Shown piece by piece: positions 1-11,154 of a DNA stretch of 64,000 nt; the first letter of the stretch is position 1, and each line of letters starts with the position of its first letter. The position numbers were made by a program, and so were the translations under genes. A model generated the notes under the pieces. That model saw only the letters and a program-made list of their open reading frames with translations. It was not told the origin of the DNA and ran no database searches. The DNA is from Aphanomyces cochlioides. Its lineage: Eukaryota; Oomycota; Saprolegniomycetes; Saprolegniales; Verrucalvaceae. The stretch lies in assembly GCA_019828595.1 (NCBI GenBank), contig JAHQRK010000018.1, forward strand, positions 992,001 through 1,056,000, written 5' to 3'.

Positions 1-1660
1 CTATCTAGCAATGCTGATACCTTTGCCATGAAACAGATATTCGCGACACACAATCGTGATAGTGTATTAAATTCATTTAAAAAGCGATTCGTTCGGCATT
101 AGAATAGTACACGTTACGTCTGAGCTGGATACAAGCTCATGGTGTTTGCTCACCGGAATGGTGCTCGCAAAGTTTCAACTTGGCGCAACAGCGAGATCTC
201 AAATCAATTCAAATTCAGCCAATTAAATTTAAAAGTTACTTTGATTCGTCAAAATCGAAATGAAGGCAATCTGTTCCTACGATTTCCAATCACAATACAA
301 GAAAATCAAAAATTTCCTTCAAGTCTTTTCCAAGAGCTCACATCATTTCTGCGAAATTTGTGGGACAGAATCCCACAATATCAATTTATAGGGTTTCAAC
401 ATTCGACGTCTTTTCCTAGAGAAAATGTCCAAAAGATAGCTCTGCCTTAGAGAAACACTGTTCTTATGAAGCGAACCACTCGAGCTAGGAGTCTCAACTT
501 ATGTTTATACAGTTGGAGTAAGCTGTAAGTCTTTCGATTTAAAACAAATCACATTTGAAGCTGAAAACACCCAGCTTTGATCTGGGCAACGCCATTGATG
601 AATCAAGCACCATAGAGACACTCTTATGCTACATTATTCTTTGCCGTTTTAGTGTCTATTTAACACACTAAACTATTGCTTATCTTAGATGCGTGTGCGA
701 CATCCAGATCTTGACTCTCCTCTAAACGATCAATCTAATAGAAGTCGCCGAGTCCTAAGCTACATAGTCGAGATGAAATCATCTACTTGTGCTTTTGTGT
801 GTTTCTGTGTCTGCTTGCTAAGACATTTTGTCAAAATTCTCTGTTCACTCAGACCCTATAAACTATTCAGTGCAAGTTGCGATAATTCACAGAGCAAACA
901 CGCTCGCTAGGGTTTTGAGGTGCCTTTAGTTACCATGCAAAACATGACAGCACAGCCAAGTCTCCCTTAACAATACAGTGTTGTTGTTAGAAGCTCCTTG
1001 ATCTCATTTATTATCTATGACAGTCACACGTAGTTTGTCTCGAAAGAAGGCACTTTGAAGAGGACTTTACGCATCGCGAGTTCAAAGTCAATGCAGCTTC
1101 ACTAATTTACTTGTAAGTTACTAGTATATATCATTGTCATGTGTGTTTTATTGCTCCCACAATTGTCCCACAATTTCCAACTTCGACTTTTTCTTCGTCG
1201 ATGTTATCAGAAATAGATGGGTTTATCGACTTTTTCCCCAAGAAGGTCCTGGACCTACTTTTTAAAAAGTAGATGAAAACATGTAAAGTTTGTATAGAGG
1301 GATTTGTGAAAAAGTCGATAGCTTTTTCGAGAAAAGTCGATGTCGTTTGCAATTTCACTGGTTAAAATGGATGAAAACACAGTGCTGGCGATGAAGCCAT
1401 GCATCGTTGGCGCTGTTACTGCAATAGGGAGCGATAGGTGGCGACATCCAGGCCTTCTACGAATCGTGCAAACTATTCGAAACAACGAAATGCCCTTGCG
1501 TTGGTTCTATATTGACGATTTGTCCGACTTTTGTAAAGTTGACGACGCCGACCACTCGTCGACTTGTCTTCAACGACTTAAGTCGAACTCCAAAAAGTCG
1601 TTGTTGCAAACTTCGACCAGGCCCTAAGAGTCACTTCCTTGCGCTCAAGCACTGTTACAA
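1..1660. other. No supported gene (left edge)
   Basis: I see no recognisable protein, RNA gene or complete mobile element here. Open frames are short (at most about 100 codons) and have no family resemblance. About 1180-1620 is rich in short GTCGA/TCGAC-containing words interspersed with T- and A-runs, which looks like degenerate repeat rather than coding sequence. Confidence 0.5.
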
Positions 1661-1667
1661 TGCACAT

Positions 1668-1775
1668 CGATAGCGTGGGAGCGGATTCGTAGCTCGCAGT
1701 ATTTAGCAAGGGAGTTACTGATTGAGTTACTTATCATTTTTCATCGAGCTTCATACGAGCATTTCCCATAAGGGA
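1668..1775 (+). repeat. Fragment of CRN 3' flank
   Basis: This stretch aligns on the plus strand with the 3' end and flank of CRN copy B (about 6905-6995), sharing runs such as TAGCTCGC and GAGCATTTCCCA. It abuts the 3' end of CRN copy A, which is on the opposite strand, so a 3' flank from another copy has been joined tail-to-tail to A. Similarity is partial. Confidence 0.45.
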
Positions 1776-1789
1776 AAACGGGCCCCGGC

Positions 1790-3066
1790 ATGAAATGTCG
1801 ATAATTCGACTGGTGTTTGACAATATACAATCGATTTCACACAGCGATAAAATGCCACGAATTGTTCAAGTTACTGCCAGACCAACCCGGAACTCGTGAG
1901 ATGCTCGTCGGAGTTATCAACTTCACTCAGTTTCTTTAGAAGTTTTCGCATCAACATCACAAGAAGAATGAACGCACATTTCAAATAGCCTTCACGAGTC
2001 CATCGAAATAAACCAAAGCTTCGAAGGCGATCAATTGTCATGCCTGTTTTACCAACTGTTTCTCCTAAATTGTAGCGACGGCGAGGAAGCATAGCGGAAA
2101 GCAACTCTTGACAATTCTATGGCACATTGAAAAACTCAGAAGAAAAAAGAGGGCCGTACTTGAGGAGCAGTGCTGTACATACCTCATTAACAATGAAGGT
2201 AGACTCAATTTCCTCCAGCTCTTCTGTCGTGTAACGACTCAGGACTTTTTGTAGTGCTTCCAGTGCTCGCCCACGTCCACCCATGTCGTCTACCAACTGT
2301 TTCTCTAGCCTTGTTGATTTCAAAACTTGATCACCACGTAATGCTGCTGGGACAAGGTACACACGCGTCTGAGAAGAGTCTGATAGTGCCGACTCAACAG
2401 GACGTTGAAATGTTGCAGAACACACGCAAACGGCAAACGCTGTTGACGAGTTCAAGAAGCTGCAAATTGAAGTCAATGCGCTAAAGCATTTCTTGGTGGC
2501 ACGTTTCTAAAGCTTCTGCAGACCGTCCACACACAAGATCACAGACACATCCTCCACATTGTTCATTTTCTCTAGTTTCGCCAGTATCGCAATCAATTCT
2601 TCAATATCTAGCCAAAGCGAGGTATATTTCTTCAGATTCCACTCAATCTTCTTCCATATTATTCCCCGATACTCAATAGTTGCTCTAGTTGTTCGTACGC
2701 TGACGGACTGGCGATCGCTTTTGCTCCAGGAACGACCATCAAAACATGAATTTGGTTTGTACCGATGGGGAGCTTCAAAACATCTTTAAGCTGTGACGTC
2801 GAATATATTCTGTTTTCCTCTGCCAAGAATTTCTGAGCTTCATCCGATATCCATGCTGTCTCCAACTGTTGAACAAGCTGGGAATTGGATTCCAGCCACG
2901 CTTCATCCTTCAATGCCTGATAAAGTTGGAGCTCATGGTCGTTGCATCCTATTTTTGACTTCTGGTTCTTGATCTTCCTCTGGAGATGGGCGACCAACTG
3001 ATCAGCTGCAATGTCCAAAGTGAAGGGTTCTCCTTCGCCGACAACAAGGCAAGACAGTTCGAGCAT
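1790..3066 (-). pseudogene. Crinkler (CRN) pseudogene A, NTPase/nuclease type
   Basis: CRN proteins are oomycete effectors with an N-terminal ubiquitin-like header and swappable C-terminal bodies. The ATG at 3066 opens a complete header of about 115 residues that contains ELQLYQALKDEAWL and ends in HVLMVVP. It is the only NTPase-type copy here whose header lacks the TGA seen in B, C and D. After about 2660 the segment carrying the Walker A loop is missing. Homology resumes near 2640 in a shifted frame (two open pieces, 2117-2476 and 1871-2104) and stops near 1790, before the nuclease and helix-hairpin-helix parts. The header could still be translated as a short protein, but as a whole this is a decayed gene. 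Confidence 0.75.
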
Positions 3067-3162
3067 ATTCGGAATTGGGAGTTTGATGCATTCAAAAAAG
3101 AATTTGAAGGATGTTTGTCGTGCACAAAGTGACCTTTAACCGGACCTTAAAAACCGAGTTGT

Positions 3163-4713
3163 ATGCCGAAATTGGTCAGCGTCGTCGTCGGTCAAGAAAG
3201 AGACCCCTTTGTTGTGGATATTGAAGCTGATCAGCAAGCTCACATTCTCAAAGAGAACATCAAGGGACAGATCGGGTATGGTGGGGGAGTGAGCAACATG
3301 CACCTCTATCGGGCGTTGATGGAGGATGGAGCGTGGTTGGGATCCAAATCCCAGCTTGCTCGACAGTTGGAGACCGGCGGAATACCAGATCAAGTAAAGA
3401 AATTGTTGACCCAAGAAAACAAATTGGATTCGGCTTCAACACTTGATGAAGAATTGAAGCACAACCCTTCCATCGGCCCAAGCCATATTCATATTTTGGT
3501 GGTCGTACCTAGAGCTGACACGATGATCCGAGACTCATGTCCACGCATTTCTGTGACCGATCTTTTGCAACAAAACCCCCTTCCGGAAGGTATGGAGTTC
3601 ACGCAAGCTATGGATGAACCGCTTGGCTTTCAAATTCCACTCATGGGCCAAGAGGAAGTTTCCCTTTGGCCAGACGCATTTATCCATGGCCAAGCTGAAT
3701 ATCGCACTGTCATTGATACTTTTCTTTATCATTCGACTATCAGCGGTAGTGAGTTGGATGTTGTCTCCATCGATTTCAATTGGCTCGCTCTTTTTCCAGT
3801 ATTATGCAATTGTGTGCTTTATCGGGATGAGGTGCATGAATCAAGTTCACGTCCAGGAGTGCGACCCGATGCGGTTCTTGTCAAGCGGGGTATTTTGGTT
3901 GGCAAGTGCGAGTGAAAGGCTTCTAGCAAAAAAATGGATATAACGGCGAAAGAATTGACCGAGAAGATGGCTCACACTGCCTATTGTACTTTTCCACGCG
4001 GTCTCACCTCCATTCCAGTCTGGACAACTTGCCCGACGCTATTTCAATTGCATCGATTGTCCTACTTATTTACCACGAAAACCTACCAGGAAGAAGTGTT
4101 TAGGTCCTACAATGTGACTGCTACATTGGATCGTATGAGGTTTGTGGTGGATCTGTTCAAGATTCTAAAATGGGTGTGTTCCCTTGACAAGCCCAATGTT
4201 TTGATGCATCTTTTCCCCCAAGTACGAACCAAAACACCAAATGGTCACTATATCACGTGGTTGAAAAGTGGTTTGGTGAAAGAGTTTCGAGAAGGGACGG
4301 AAATTAACATGGAATTGATTCAACGCATCTACAATGCCGACTTTCTCCATGTCGAACGGGGAAGATGCAATTGCACTTCGGTCACGATTACGTCAATTGG
4401 ACAAACGTTGGAAAATTCATTGCATTACTTTCAAGGCCAACCCAAATTGATATTTGACCAGGTCAAGAGTGCTCTGGATGAACTTCATGGTATTGGAATC
4501 GCTCATTGTGACGTTCGAGCGGCCGACGTATTTGTGCTACTTGAGGACAAAAGTGTCATTTTGGGGGATTTGGAATACTGCCGTGCCTTGCATGATCCAC
4601 CTCCAGATGTGAAAGTTTTCCCCAAGAAGAAAGACGCGTGTAAAACTGCGCTCGAGTTGGACATGTATCAACTCGGCGTGTTTCAGGACGAATTGGGGAG
4701 ATTAATGTCTTGA
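3163..4713 (+). pseudogene. Crinkler (CRN) gene K1, kinase-like body, one in-frame stop
   Basis: The ATG at 3163 starts a CRN header (MHLYRALMEDGAWL, ending HIHILVVVP at about residue 114). A body follows that is open to a TGA at 3913-3915, and the same frame then runs on to the stop at 4713. The distal part resembles a protein kinase C-lobe: a catalytic-loop-like HCDVRAADVFV and an ILGDLEYC segment where DFG would sit. Both depart from the canonical loop (Asp where Asn is usual, DLE for DFG). K3 has a sense codon where K1 has TGA, so the stop looks secondary. A 250-residue header-plus-linker protein could still be made. The body is nearly identical to K2 from 3511 onward, whereas the headers differ. 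Target and activity cannot be told from sequence. Confidence 0.75.
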
Positions 4714-5019
4714 ATATATGATTTGATTGTTCCTCCGAATCCTTCCTTTGGGCTCAAAGTACGATGAAATGCTCGATTGTTTGCTTCGTGTAATCATCTC
4801 AACTGGATCATCGTGACGCTTATGGCATGATGAGCTTCTTGTTGACGTTTGGATCCTTGACAAAACCGTGAATGAATTCGTTCAAAGTTTACTTGAGTGC
4901 TCATAGCACATTCTAAAAGCCTAGTCTACCAAGACTTTGGATTGTACCGAGTACAAGAACGCGATCATTCACCACCATGTTGGGCTTCTCCATCATTATC
5001 TCAGTGTGGGCTGGAACTA
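3511..5019 (+). repeat. Left arm of 1.5-kb inverted repeat
   Basis: This arm matches the reverse complement of 7027-8534 almost base for base; coordinates pair to a sum of 12045-12046, the change coming from one deleted base in the right arm. It starts exactly at the CRN header/body junction and runs through the K1 body and about 300 bases of 3' flank. The spacer between arms is about 2 kb. Confidence 0.9.
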
Positions 5020-5240
5020 ACTGAATGAGCACGAGTAGTGTTGCGCCGTGAAACTCCACTCGCCGTTTTACCTGAGAGAAAGCAAAGGAAAGTCTATACA
5101 ATCGATGAATCCTTTTCCCTAATTGGATTCAAGTGCAGGATAGTGCTGCTGATGGCCTTAGCATTCCCTAGAAGCTGGTCCAAGATGAAGGCCATGCTGT
5201 TGATTGCAATTTCGAAAGCGTCGAGATTGACAACCCATGC
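4714..5240. other. 3' flank of K1 with vestigial coding sequence
   Basis: No intact gene. The minus strand has short open pieces (5094-5366 and 4913-5101, e.g. DAFEIAINSMAFILD). They are conserved in the flank of K3 on the other strand (about 14530-14800). Homology to K3's flank covers the whole stretch, so it was duplicated with the kinase-type gene. The origin of the coding-like pieces is not recognised. Confidence 0.45.
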
Positions 5241-5383
5241 TTGACATACTATCACAGCATGGTCTATGTTCTTGTCACGCGCTGTCAAACAATCAAATTC
5301 TTTTCTACATTTTAGTTCCTTTTTCAAGTGATTTAGGAACCAACGTCCATTTCCTGATATGCTCAAACTGTCTTGCCTTGTTG
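5225..5383 (+). promoter_or_regulatory. CRN 5' flank plus first codons, truncated
   Basis: This segment aligns with the reverse complement of the 5' flanks of B (5957-6072) and C (14382-14497). It shares a TTTTTCAAGTGATTTAGGA block and ends with an ATG and the first codons of an NTPase-type CRN. After GTTG at about 5383 it switches abruptly into the inverted copy B. It is therefore the stump of the gene that once followed K1 in tandem, as C follows K3. Confidence 0.6.
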
Positions 5384-5953
5384 TCCACTCGAGACTACGA
5401 TGATAGAATGATTCTGTTTGTCCTGATTCTTCAGCTGCCAGGTGTTGTAGTGTTCGGCGAGCGGCCTTATGAGTTCAACCGCAAGATCTGATGCTCCTTG
5501 ATACGGCCAATTTTGTCCAGAGCTCCCGCAAAGTCGCTTTGACTCTCTCCATTCGAGCGTATTCAACAGCTGCTCAAATTGTTCTTCCTTCGACAGACTC
5601 GCGATCGCTTTCGCTTCAGGAACGACCACCAAAACATGAATTTGGTTTGGACCGAGGGGGAGCTTCAATACTTCATTCAGCAGTGACGTCGAATATATTC
5701 TGTTTTCCTCCGCCAAGAATGTCTGAGCTTCATCCGATATCCATCCTGTCTCCAACTGTTGAACAAGCTGGGAATTGGATTCCACCCACGCTTCATCCTT
5801 CAATGCCTGATAAAGTTGGAGCTCATGATCGTTGCATCCTATTTTTCACTTCTGGTTCTTGATCTTCCTCTGGAGATGGGCGACCAACTGATCAGTTGAA
5901 ATATCCAAAGTGAAGGGTTCTTCTCCAACAACAAGGCAGGACAGTTTGAGCAT
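5383..5953 (-). pseudogene. CRN pseudogene B, header half
   Basis: This is the header of an NTPase-type CRN with ATG at 5953. It matches C in the same orientation at an offset of 8425 bases (5383-6072 = 13808-14497). It shares C's premature TGA at 5846-5848, after which the frame reopens at MKDEAWV and runs through HVLVVVP to about 5390. There it is cut just before the P-loop, within the codons preceding GTGKS. Nothing of the NTPase follows on this strand. Confidence 0.8.
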
Positions 5954-5956
5954 GTC

Positions 5957-6072
5957 AGGAAATGGACGGTGGGTCCTAAATCACTTGAAAAAGTAATGAA
6001 ATGTAGAACACAATAGGATTGATTGACATCCCGTGACAAGAGAAACTAGACCATGCAGTGATAGTCTGTCAA
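5957..6072 (-). promoter_or_regulatory. Conserved CRN 5' flank (copy B)
   Basis: About 115 bases directly upstream of the B start codon are identical to the same position of C (14382-14497) and similar upstream of K3 (15783-15875). The block holds ACTTGAAAAAGTAAT and TGATTGATTGACAT. Conservation of this flank between two different CRN body types suggests a shared promoter, though shared recent descent explains it equally well. Confidence 0.45.
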
Positions 6073-6097
6073 TCCTGGGTTGTCTATCAGTCAAGAT

Positions 6098-6924
6098 GAA
6101 TGCGCTTTCATTCTTCTTGTGATGTTGGTGCAAAATCTTGCAAAGAAACTCAGTGAAGTAGACGAGCATCGCACGCATTTCATATTCGTCTGGCAGCCAT
6201 TTGAACAATTTGTGGCATTTTACCGCCGAGTGAAATCGATTGTGTATTGTGAAACTGCAGTCGGATTACTTTCATTTCATGCAGGCGCCCGTTTTGGTTC
6301 AGTCAATGGTGTGGTCGTCGAAGAGCTCCGACCGCGCACAATTGTGGAAGCTGTACAACAACAGGATACAAAATCTGGCGTCGATGCGTCAAAGATGAAT
6401 ACAATTGTCATCAATGGGGTTAGTGCTTCGGCTGGTAACATATCTATGAGAGTTCAATTGATGATAAACGGCCAACAAGTCAAGCAATGAAGTGATTCAA
6501 TGCAAGTTGCTGCAAACGAAACAAAAGATAAACAGAAAAATGTATGCCGAAGAGCGTACAAAGGCCGTGAATGGAGACTCGGATGTGTTCTTACTCATTA
6601 CGCCAGCCCAAGCAACCGACTTTGCTCTTCCTCCACGATGCGGAATCGTTTCGATTAACGAGTTTGGACAATATTTTGGACCATTCGCAAGTCGCGCACA
6701 TCGAAATTTATTTGAGCCACCGAATATTAACACTGCTTCGTATCAAGAGTTACGTCAGATCCAAGGCGTGGGGAAAGAAACTGCGGAGAAAATTGTCGAC
6801 GAGAGGAAAACCGAGCATTTTCAAGCCTAAAGACGCTGTGAATCGACTGTTTATGAACAAGAAATGCAAGAATGCAGAGATTGTGAAAGCTAAGCATTTC
6901 GATGACGTCGGAGCTGATTCTTAG
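6098..6924 (+). pseudogene. CRN pseudogene B, C-terminal half (nuclease + HhH)
   Basis: This is an inverted copy of the 3' half of C (6098-6967 pairs with 12021-12890, coordinate sum 18988). It begins at ECAFILLVML and includes FEQFVAFYRR, a nuclease-like end and a helix-hairpin-helix (INTASYQELRQIQGVG). A two-base loss relative to D puts a TGA at 6488-6490, just before the QCKLLQTKQK segment; the remainder is open in another frame (6492-6830). It is joined head-to-head to the B header flank, so B as a whole is a fold-back of the two ends of a C-like gene with the middle missing. Confidence 0.75.
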
Positions 6925-7026
6925 CTCGCTGTCTAAGTTTAACGAGTTAGTTACTGATCAATGTTCTTCGAGCTCCATATGAGCATTTCCCACGCGCGCC
7001 GCAGCTCCACTCGCAGCTCATCCATT

Positions 7027-8534
7027 TAGTTCCAGCCCACACTGAGATAATGATGGAGAAGCCCAACATGGTGGTGAATGATCGCGTTCTTGTACTCGGT
7101 ACAATCCAAAGTCTTGGTAGACTAGGCTTTTAGAATGTGCTATGAGCACTCAAGTAAACTTTGAACGAATTCATTCACGGTTTTGTCAAGGATCCAAACG
7201 TCAACAAGAAGCTCATCATGCCATAAGCGTCACGATGATCCAGTTGAGATGATTACACGAAGCAAACAATCGAGCATTTCATCGTACTTTGAGCCCAAAG
7301 GAAGGATTCGGAGGAACAATCAAATCATATATTCAAGACATTAATCTCCCCAATTCGTCCTGAAACACGCCGAGTTGATACATGTCCAACTCGAGCGCAG
7401 TTTTACACGCGTCTTTCTTCTTGGGGAAAACTTTCACATCTGGAGGTGGATCATGCAAGGCACGGCAGTATTCCAAATCCCCCAAAATGACACTTTTGTC
7501 CTCAAGTAGCACAAATACGTCGGCCGCTCGAACGTCACAATGAGCGATTCCAATACCATGAAGTTCATCCAGAGCACTCTTGACCTGGTCAAATATCAAT
7601 TTGGGTTGGCCTTGAAAGTAATGCAATGAATTTTCCAACGTTTGTCCAATTGACGTAATCGTGACCGAAGTGCAATTGCATCTTCCCCGTTCGACATGGA
7701 GAAAGTCGGCATTGTAGATGCGTTGAATCAATTCCATGTTAATTTCCGTCCCTTCTCGAAACTCTTTCACCAAACCACTTTTCAACCACGTGATATAGTG
7801 ACCATTTGGTGTTTTGGTTCGTACTTGGGGGAAAAGATGCATCAAAACATTGGGCTTGTCAAGGGAACACACCCATTTTAAATCTTGAACAGATCCACCA
7901 CAAACCTCATACGATCCAATGTAGCAGTCACATTGTAGGACCTAAACACTTCTTCCTGGTAGGTTTTCGTGGTAAATAAGTAGGACAATCGATGCAATTG
8001 AAATAGCGTCGGGCAAGTTGTCCAGACTGGAATGGAGGTGAGACCGCGTGGAAAAGTACAATAGGCAGTGTGAGCCATCTTCTCGGTCAATTCTTTCGCC
8101 GTTATATCCATTTTTTTGCTAGAAGCCTTTCACTCGCACTTGCCAACCAAAATACCCCGCTTGACAAGAACCGCATCGGGTCGCACTCCTGGACGTGAAC
8201 TTGATTCATGCACCTCATCCCGATAAAGCACACAATTGCATAATACTGGAAAAAGAGCGAGCCAATTGAAATCGATGGAGACAACATCCAACTCACTACC
8301 GCTGATAGTCGAATGATAAAGAAAAGTATCAATGACAGTGCGATATTCAGCTTGGCCATGGATAAATGCGTCTGGCCAAAGGGAAACTTCCTCTTGGCCC
8401 ATGAGTGGAATTTGAAAGCCAAGCGGTTCATCCATAGCTTGCGTGAACTCCATACCTTCCGGAAGGGGGTTTTGTTGCAAAAGATCGGTCACAGAAATGC
8501 GTGGACATGAGTCTCGGATCATCGTGTCAGCTCT
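7027..8534 (-). repeat. Right arm of 1.5-kb inverted repeat
   Basis: Reverse-complement partner of 3511-5019. Short shadow open frames are identical in both arms across the whole length, which shows near-identity at the nucleotide level. The one difference I could place is a deleted C at about 7875, which shifts the K2 frame. The distal end coincides with the CRN header/body border. Confidence 0.9.
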
Positions 8535-8864
8535 TGGTACGACTACCAAAACATGAATTTGGTTTTGATCAATGGGGTGCTTCAATGCTTGATTAAGTTT
8601 TGAACTTGTATCCATTTCTTCTGTCAATAACATCCGTACTTCATCAGGTATGGTGCCCGCCCTCAATTGTCGAACAAGCTGGGATTGGGATTCCAACCAA
8701 GCTCCGTCTTTCGAAGCCGGGTAGAGCTGCAGGCTGTCCGCACGCCCAGAATACTGGATCTCTTCCTTGATCGCCTTCTGAAGATGGCCAACCATCTTAT
8801 CAGCTTCAATCTCCACAAGAAAGGGTCTTCCTTCACCGACAACGATGCAGATCAGAGACAGCAT
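7333..8864 (-). pseudogene. Crinkler (CRN) pseudogene K2, kinase-like body
   Basis: The ATG at 8864 opens a CRN header (LQLYPASKDGAWL, ending HVLVVVP) that differs clearly from K1's. From PRADTMIRD on, the protein is the same as K1. It shares K1's TGA (8130-8132) and adds a one-base deletion near 7875 that breaks the frame between FKI and the following WVCSL. Hence this is a header swap on an already broken body, or gene conversion of the body after the stop arose. The 244-residue header-plus-linker part remains open. Confidence 0.75.
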
Positions 8865-8955
8865 ATTTGGGAATGGGCGTAGGTCGCAGAATCACCACTT
8901 ACAAATCAGTCAGCCAATCAGAATCGATTTTTCACGTCATTATCATCATTCACTT

Positions 8956-11154
8956 TGGACATTGCAACTGATCAGTTGGTCGCCCATCTCCAGAGGAAGA
9001 TCAAGAACCAGAAGTGAAAAATAGGATGCAACGATCATGAGCTCCAACTTTATCAGGCATTGAAGGATGAAGCGTGGGGTGGAATCCAATTCCCAGCTTG
9101 TTCAACAGTTGGCTACGCTGGAATGGAGGGAGCCAAAGCGACTTTGCCGGAGCTCTGGTCAAGATTGGCCGTATCAAGGAGCACCAGAGCTTGCGACCGA
9201 ACTTACAAAGCCTATCGCTGAACATTACAAAGCCTGGCAAATGGACAAGCAGAATCATACCATCATCTTAGTCTTGAGTGGACCAGGAACGGGAAAGTCG
9301 CGCATGCAGGATGAAATGAAGGGTTTGTTGTGTGAAGCTGCGGTGCAGTCGAAGAATCAAGCACTCATGAAGAGAATGGAGAGTGTTTCGTATGACGTTT
9401 GAGAACGGCATTGCTGCAGTGGGCTCATTACTCGACAGTAATAACCCAGAGTTTGACATCTGCTACCGAATGCTTTACCAGCTTGCGAATCGGGGAACAA
9501 TATGGACGAACGTTGCGTTGACCCTGAAGAAATATTCCTCGCTTGAGCTACGTATCAAATAAGTGATTGCGATACTGGCGAAAATGTCAGTGATTTTGTG
9601 TGTGGATGGTCTACAGAAGCTTGGGAACAATGACACCAAGTGCTGCGATTTTTATCGCATATTAACCTCACTCTGCAAATTCTTAATCTCGTCCACGGCG
9701 TTTGCAGTCTACTGTGTTCTGCAACATTTCAAAGTCCAGTCGGGTTTGCACTAAGAGACTCTCGTGAGAAGCGTGTGTTCCTTGTCCCGCCAGTGTTATG
9801 CGGTAATCGAGTTATGAAATCAACAAGGCTGGAGAAACAATTGGTAAACGACATGGGTGGTCATGGACGAAGTCTAGAAAGACTACAAGAAGTCCTAACG
9901 TTAAGTCATTACACGAAAGAAGAGCTGGATAAAACCGACCCAGCCTTCATTTTTGATGAGGTCTACGATGCACTACAATTCCAGTACGGTGGAACTTTTT
10001 TTCTAAGTTTTTTTAAGAGCCATTGCATTGCCAAGAGTTCCTTGCCGCTATCCTTTCTCACCGTCGCTATAATTTAAGGGAAAGAGTTGGTCGAACAGGC
10101 ATGACAATTGATTGCCTTCGAAGCTTTGGTTTATTTCAATGGACTCGTGAAAGCTATTTGGAATGTGCTTTCATTTTTCTTGTGATGTTGATGCGAAGAC
10201 TTCCAAACAAACTGGGTAAAACCGATAACTTCAACAAGCATATCACACGTTCCAGGTTGGTCTGGCAGCGATCTGAACAATTCGTGGCATTTTATCGCCG
10301 TGTGAAATCGATTGATTGTCTATTGTCAAACACCAGTCGAATTATCCACATTTCATGCAGGGGCCCGTTTTGGTTCAGTCAATGGCGTTGTCATCGAAGA
10401 GCTCCAGCCGCGCACAGTTGTGGAAGCTGTAAAGCGACATTACACGACATCTGGCGTCAACGACTCGACGATTTTCACAAATCATCACGGTCACATCGAT
10501 GTGTCAAATATGAATACAATTGTCATCAATGGGGCCGGTGCTCCGGCTGGTGACATATTTATGAGAGTTCAATTGATGATTGACGGCCGACAAGCCCAGT
10601 GCAATGAAGTGATTCAATGCAAGTTGCTGCAAACGAAACAAAAGATAATCGGAAAAAAGTAGGTCAAAGAGCGTGCAAAAGCTATAAATGAAGACTCGGA
10701 TCTGTTCTTGCTCATTGCGACAGCTCAAACAACCAAGTTTGTTCTTCCTCCACGATGCGGAATTGTTTCGACCAACGAATTTAAACACTATTTTGGGGCA
10801 TTTGCAAGTCGCGCTTATAGAAGTTTTCTTGACCCGCCGATTATCAACACCGCTTCATATTATGAGTTATGTCGCATCGAAGGCGTGGGTAAAATAACTG
10901 CGAAGAATATTGTTGATGAGAGAGCAAAACGAGCATTTCGGGGTCTGGTAATTCGTATCAAATCAACAATACCTAGCCGTGATTTTCAAAGGCGAATGAG
11001 CAATTTGAGGCACCTGATCCTTCGGATTGAACGTAGGGCTCTTCAAACACGGCAGTATGGCCGAATCTCCAACGTAGTTAATGCGAGTCGAGTGTTTTCG
11101 GCTTATCAGGACGCCATTTCCATTCCAAACTCAAGCAGGCGACGATCTGGGTAG
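8956..11154 (+). pseudogene. CRN pseudogene D, NTPase/nuclease type
   Basis: Homology begins inside the header (no start codon retained) at the ATDQLVAHLQ segment, only about 90 bases from the head of K2. It carries the header TGA shared with B and C (9015-9017), then lacks the distal header including HVLVVVP. The NTPase part keeps SGPGTGKSRM (Walker A, near 9290) and VILCVDGLQ (Walker B-like, near 9600) but in changing frames. The C-terminal part reads correctly through IQCKLLQTKQK, where B and C are frameshifted, yet has its own stop at 10660-10662. The helix-hairpin-helix (NTASYYELCRIEGVG) lies in the open frame 10708-11154. It is more diverged from B and C than they are from each other. 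Confidence 0.75.

Noticed and set aside
1137..1627. Coding potential in the TCGAC-rich stretch
   Set aside because: Frames on both strands are short, overlap each other and reflect the repeated word rather than a protein.
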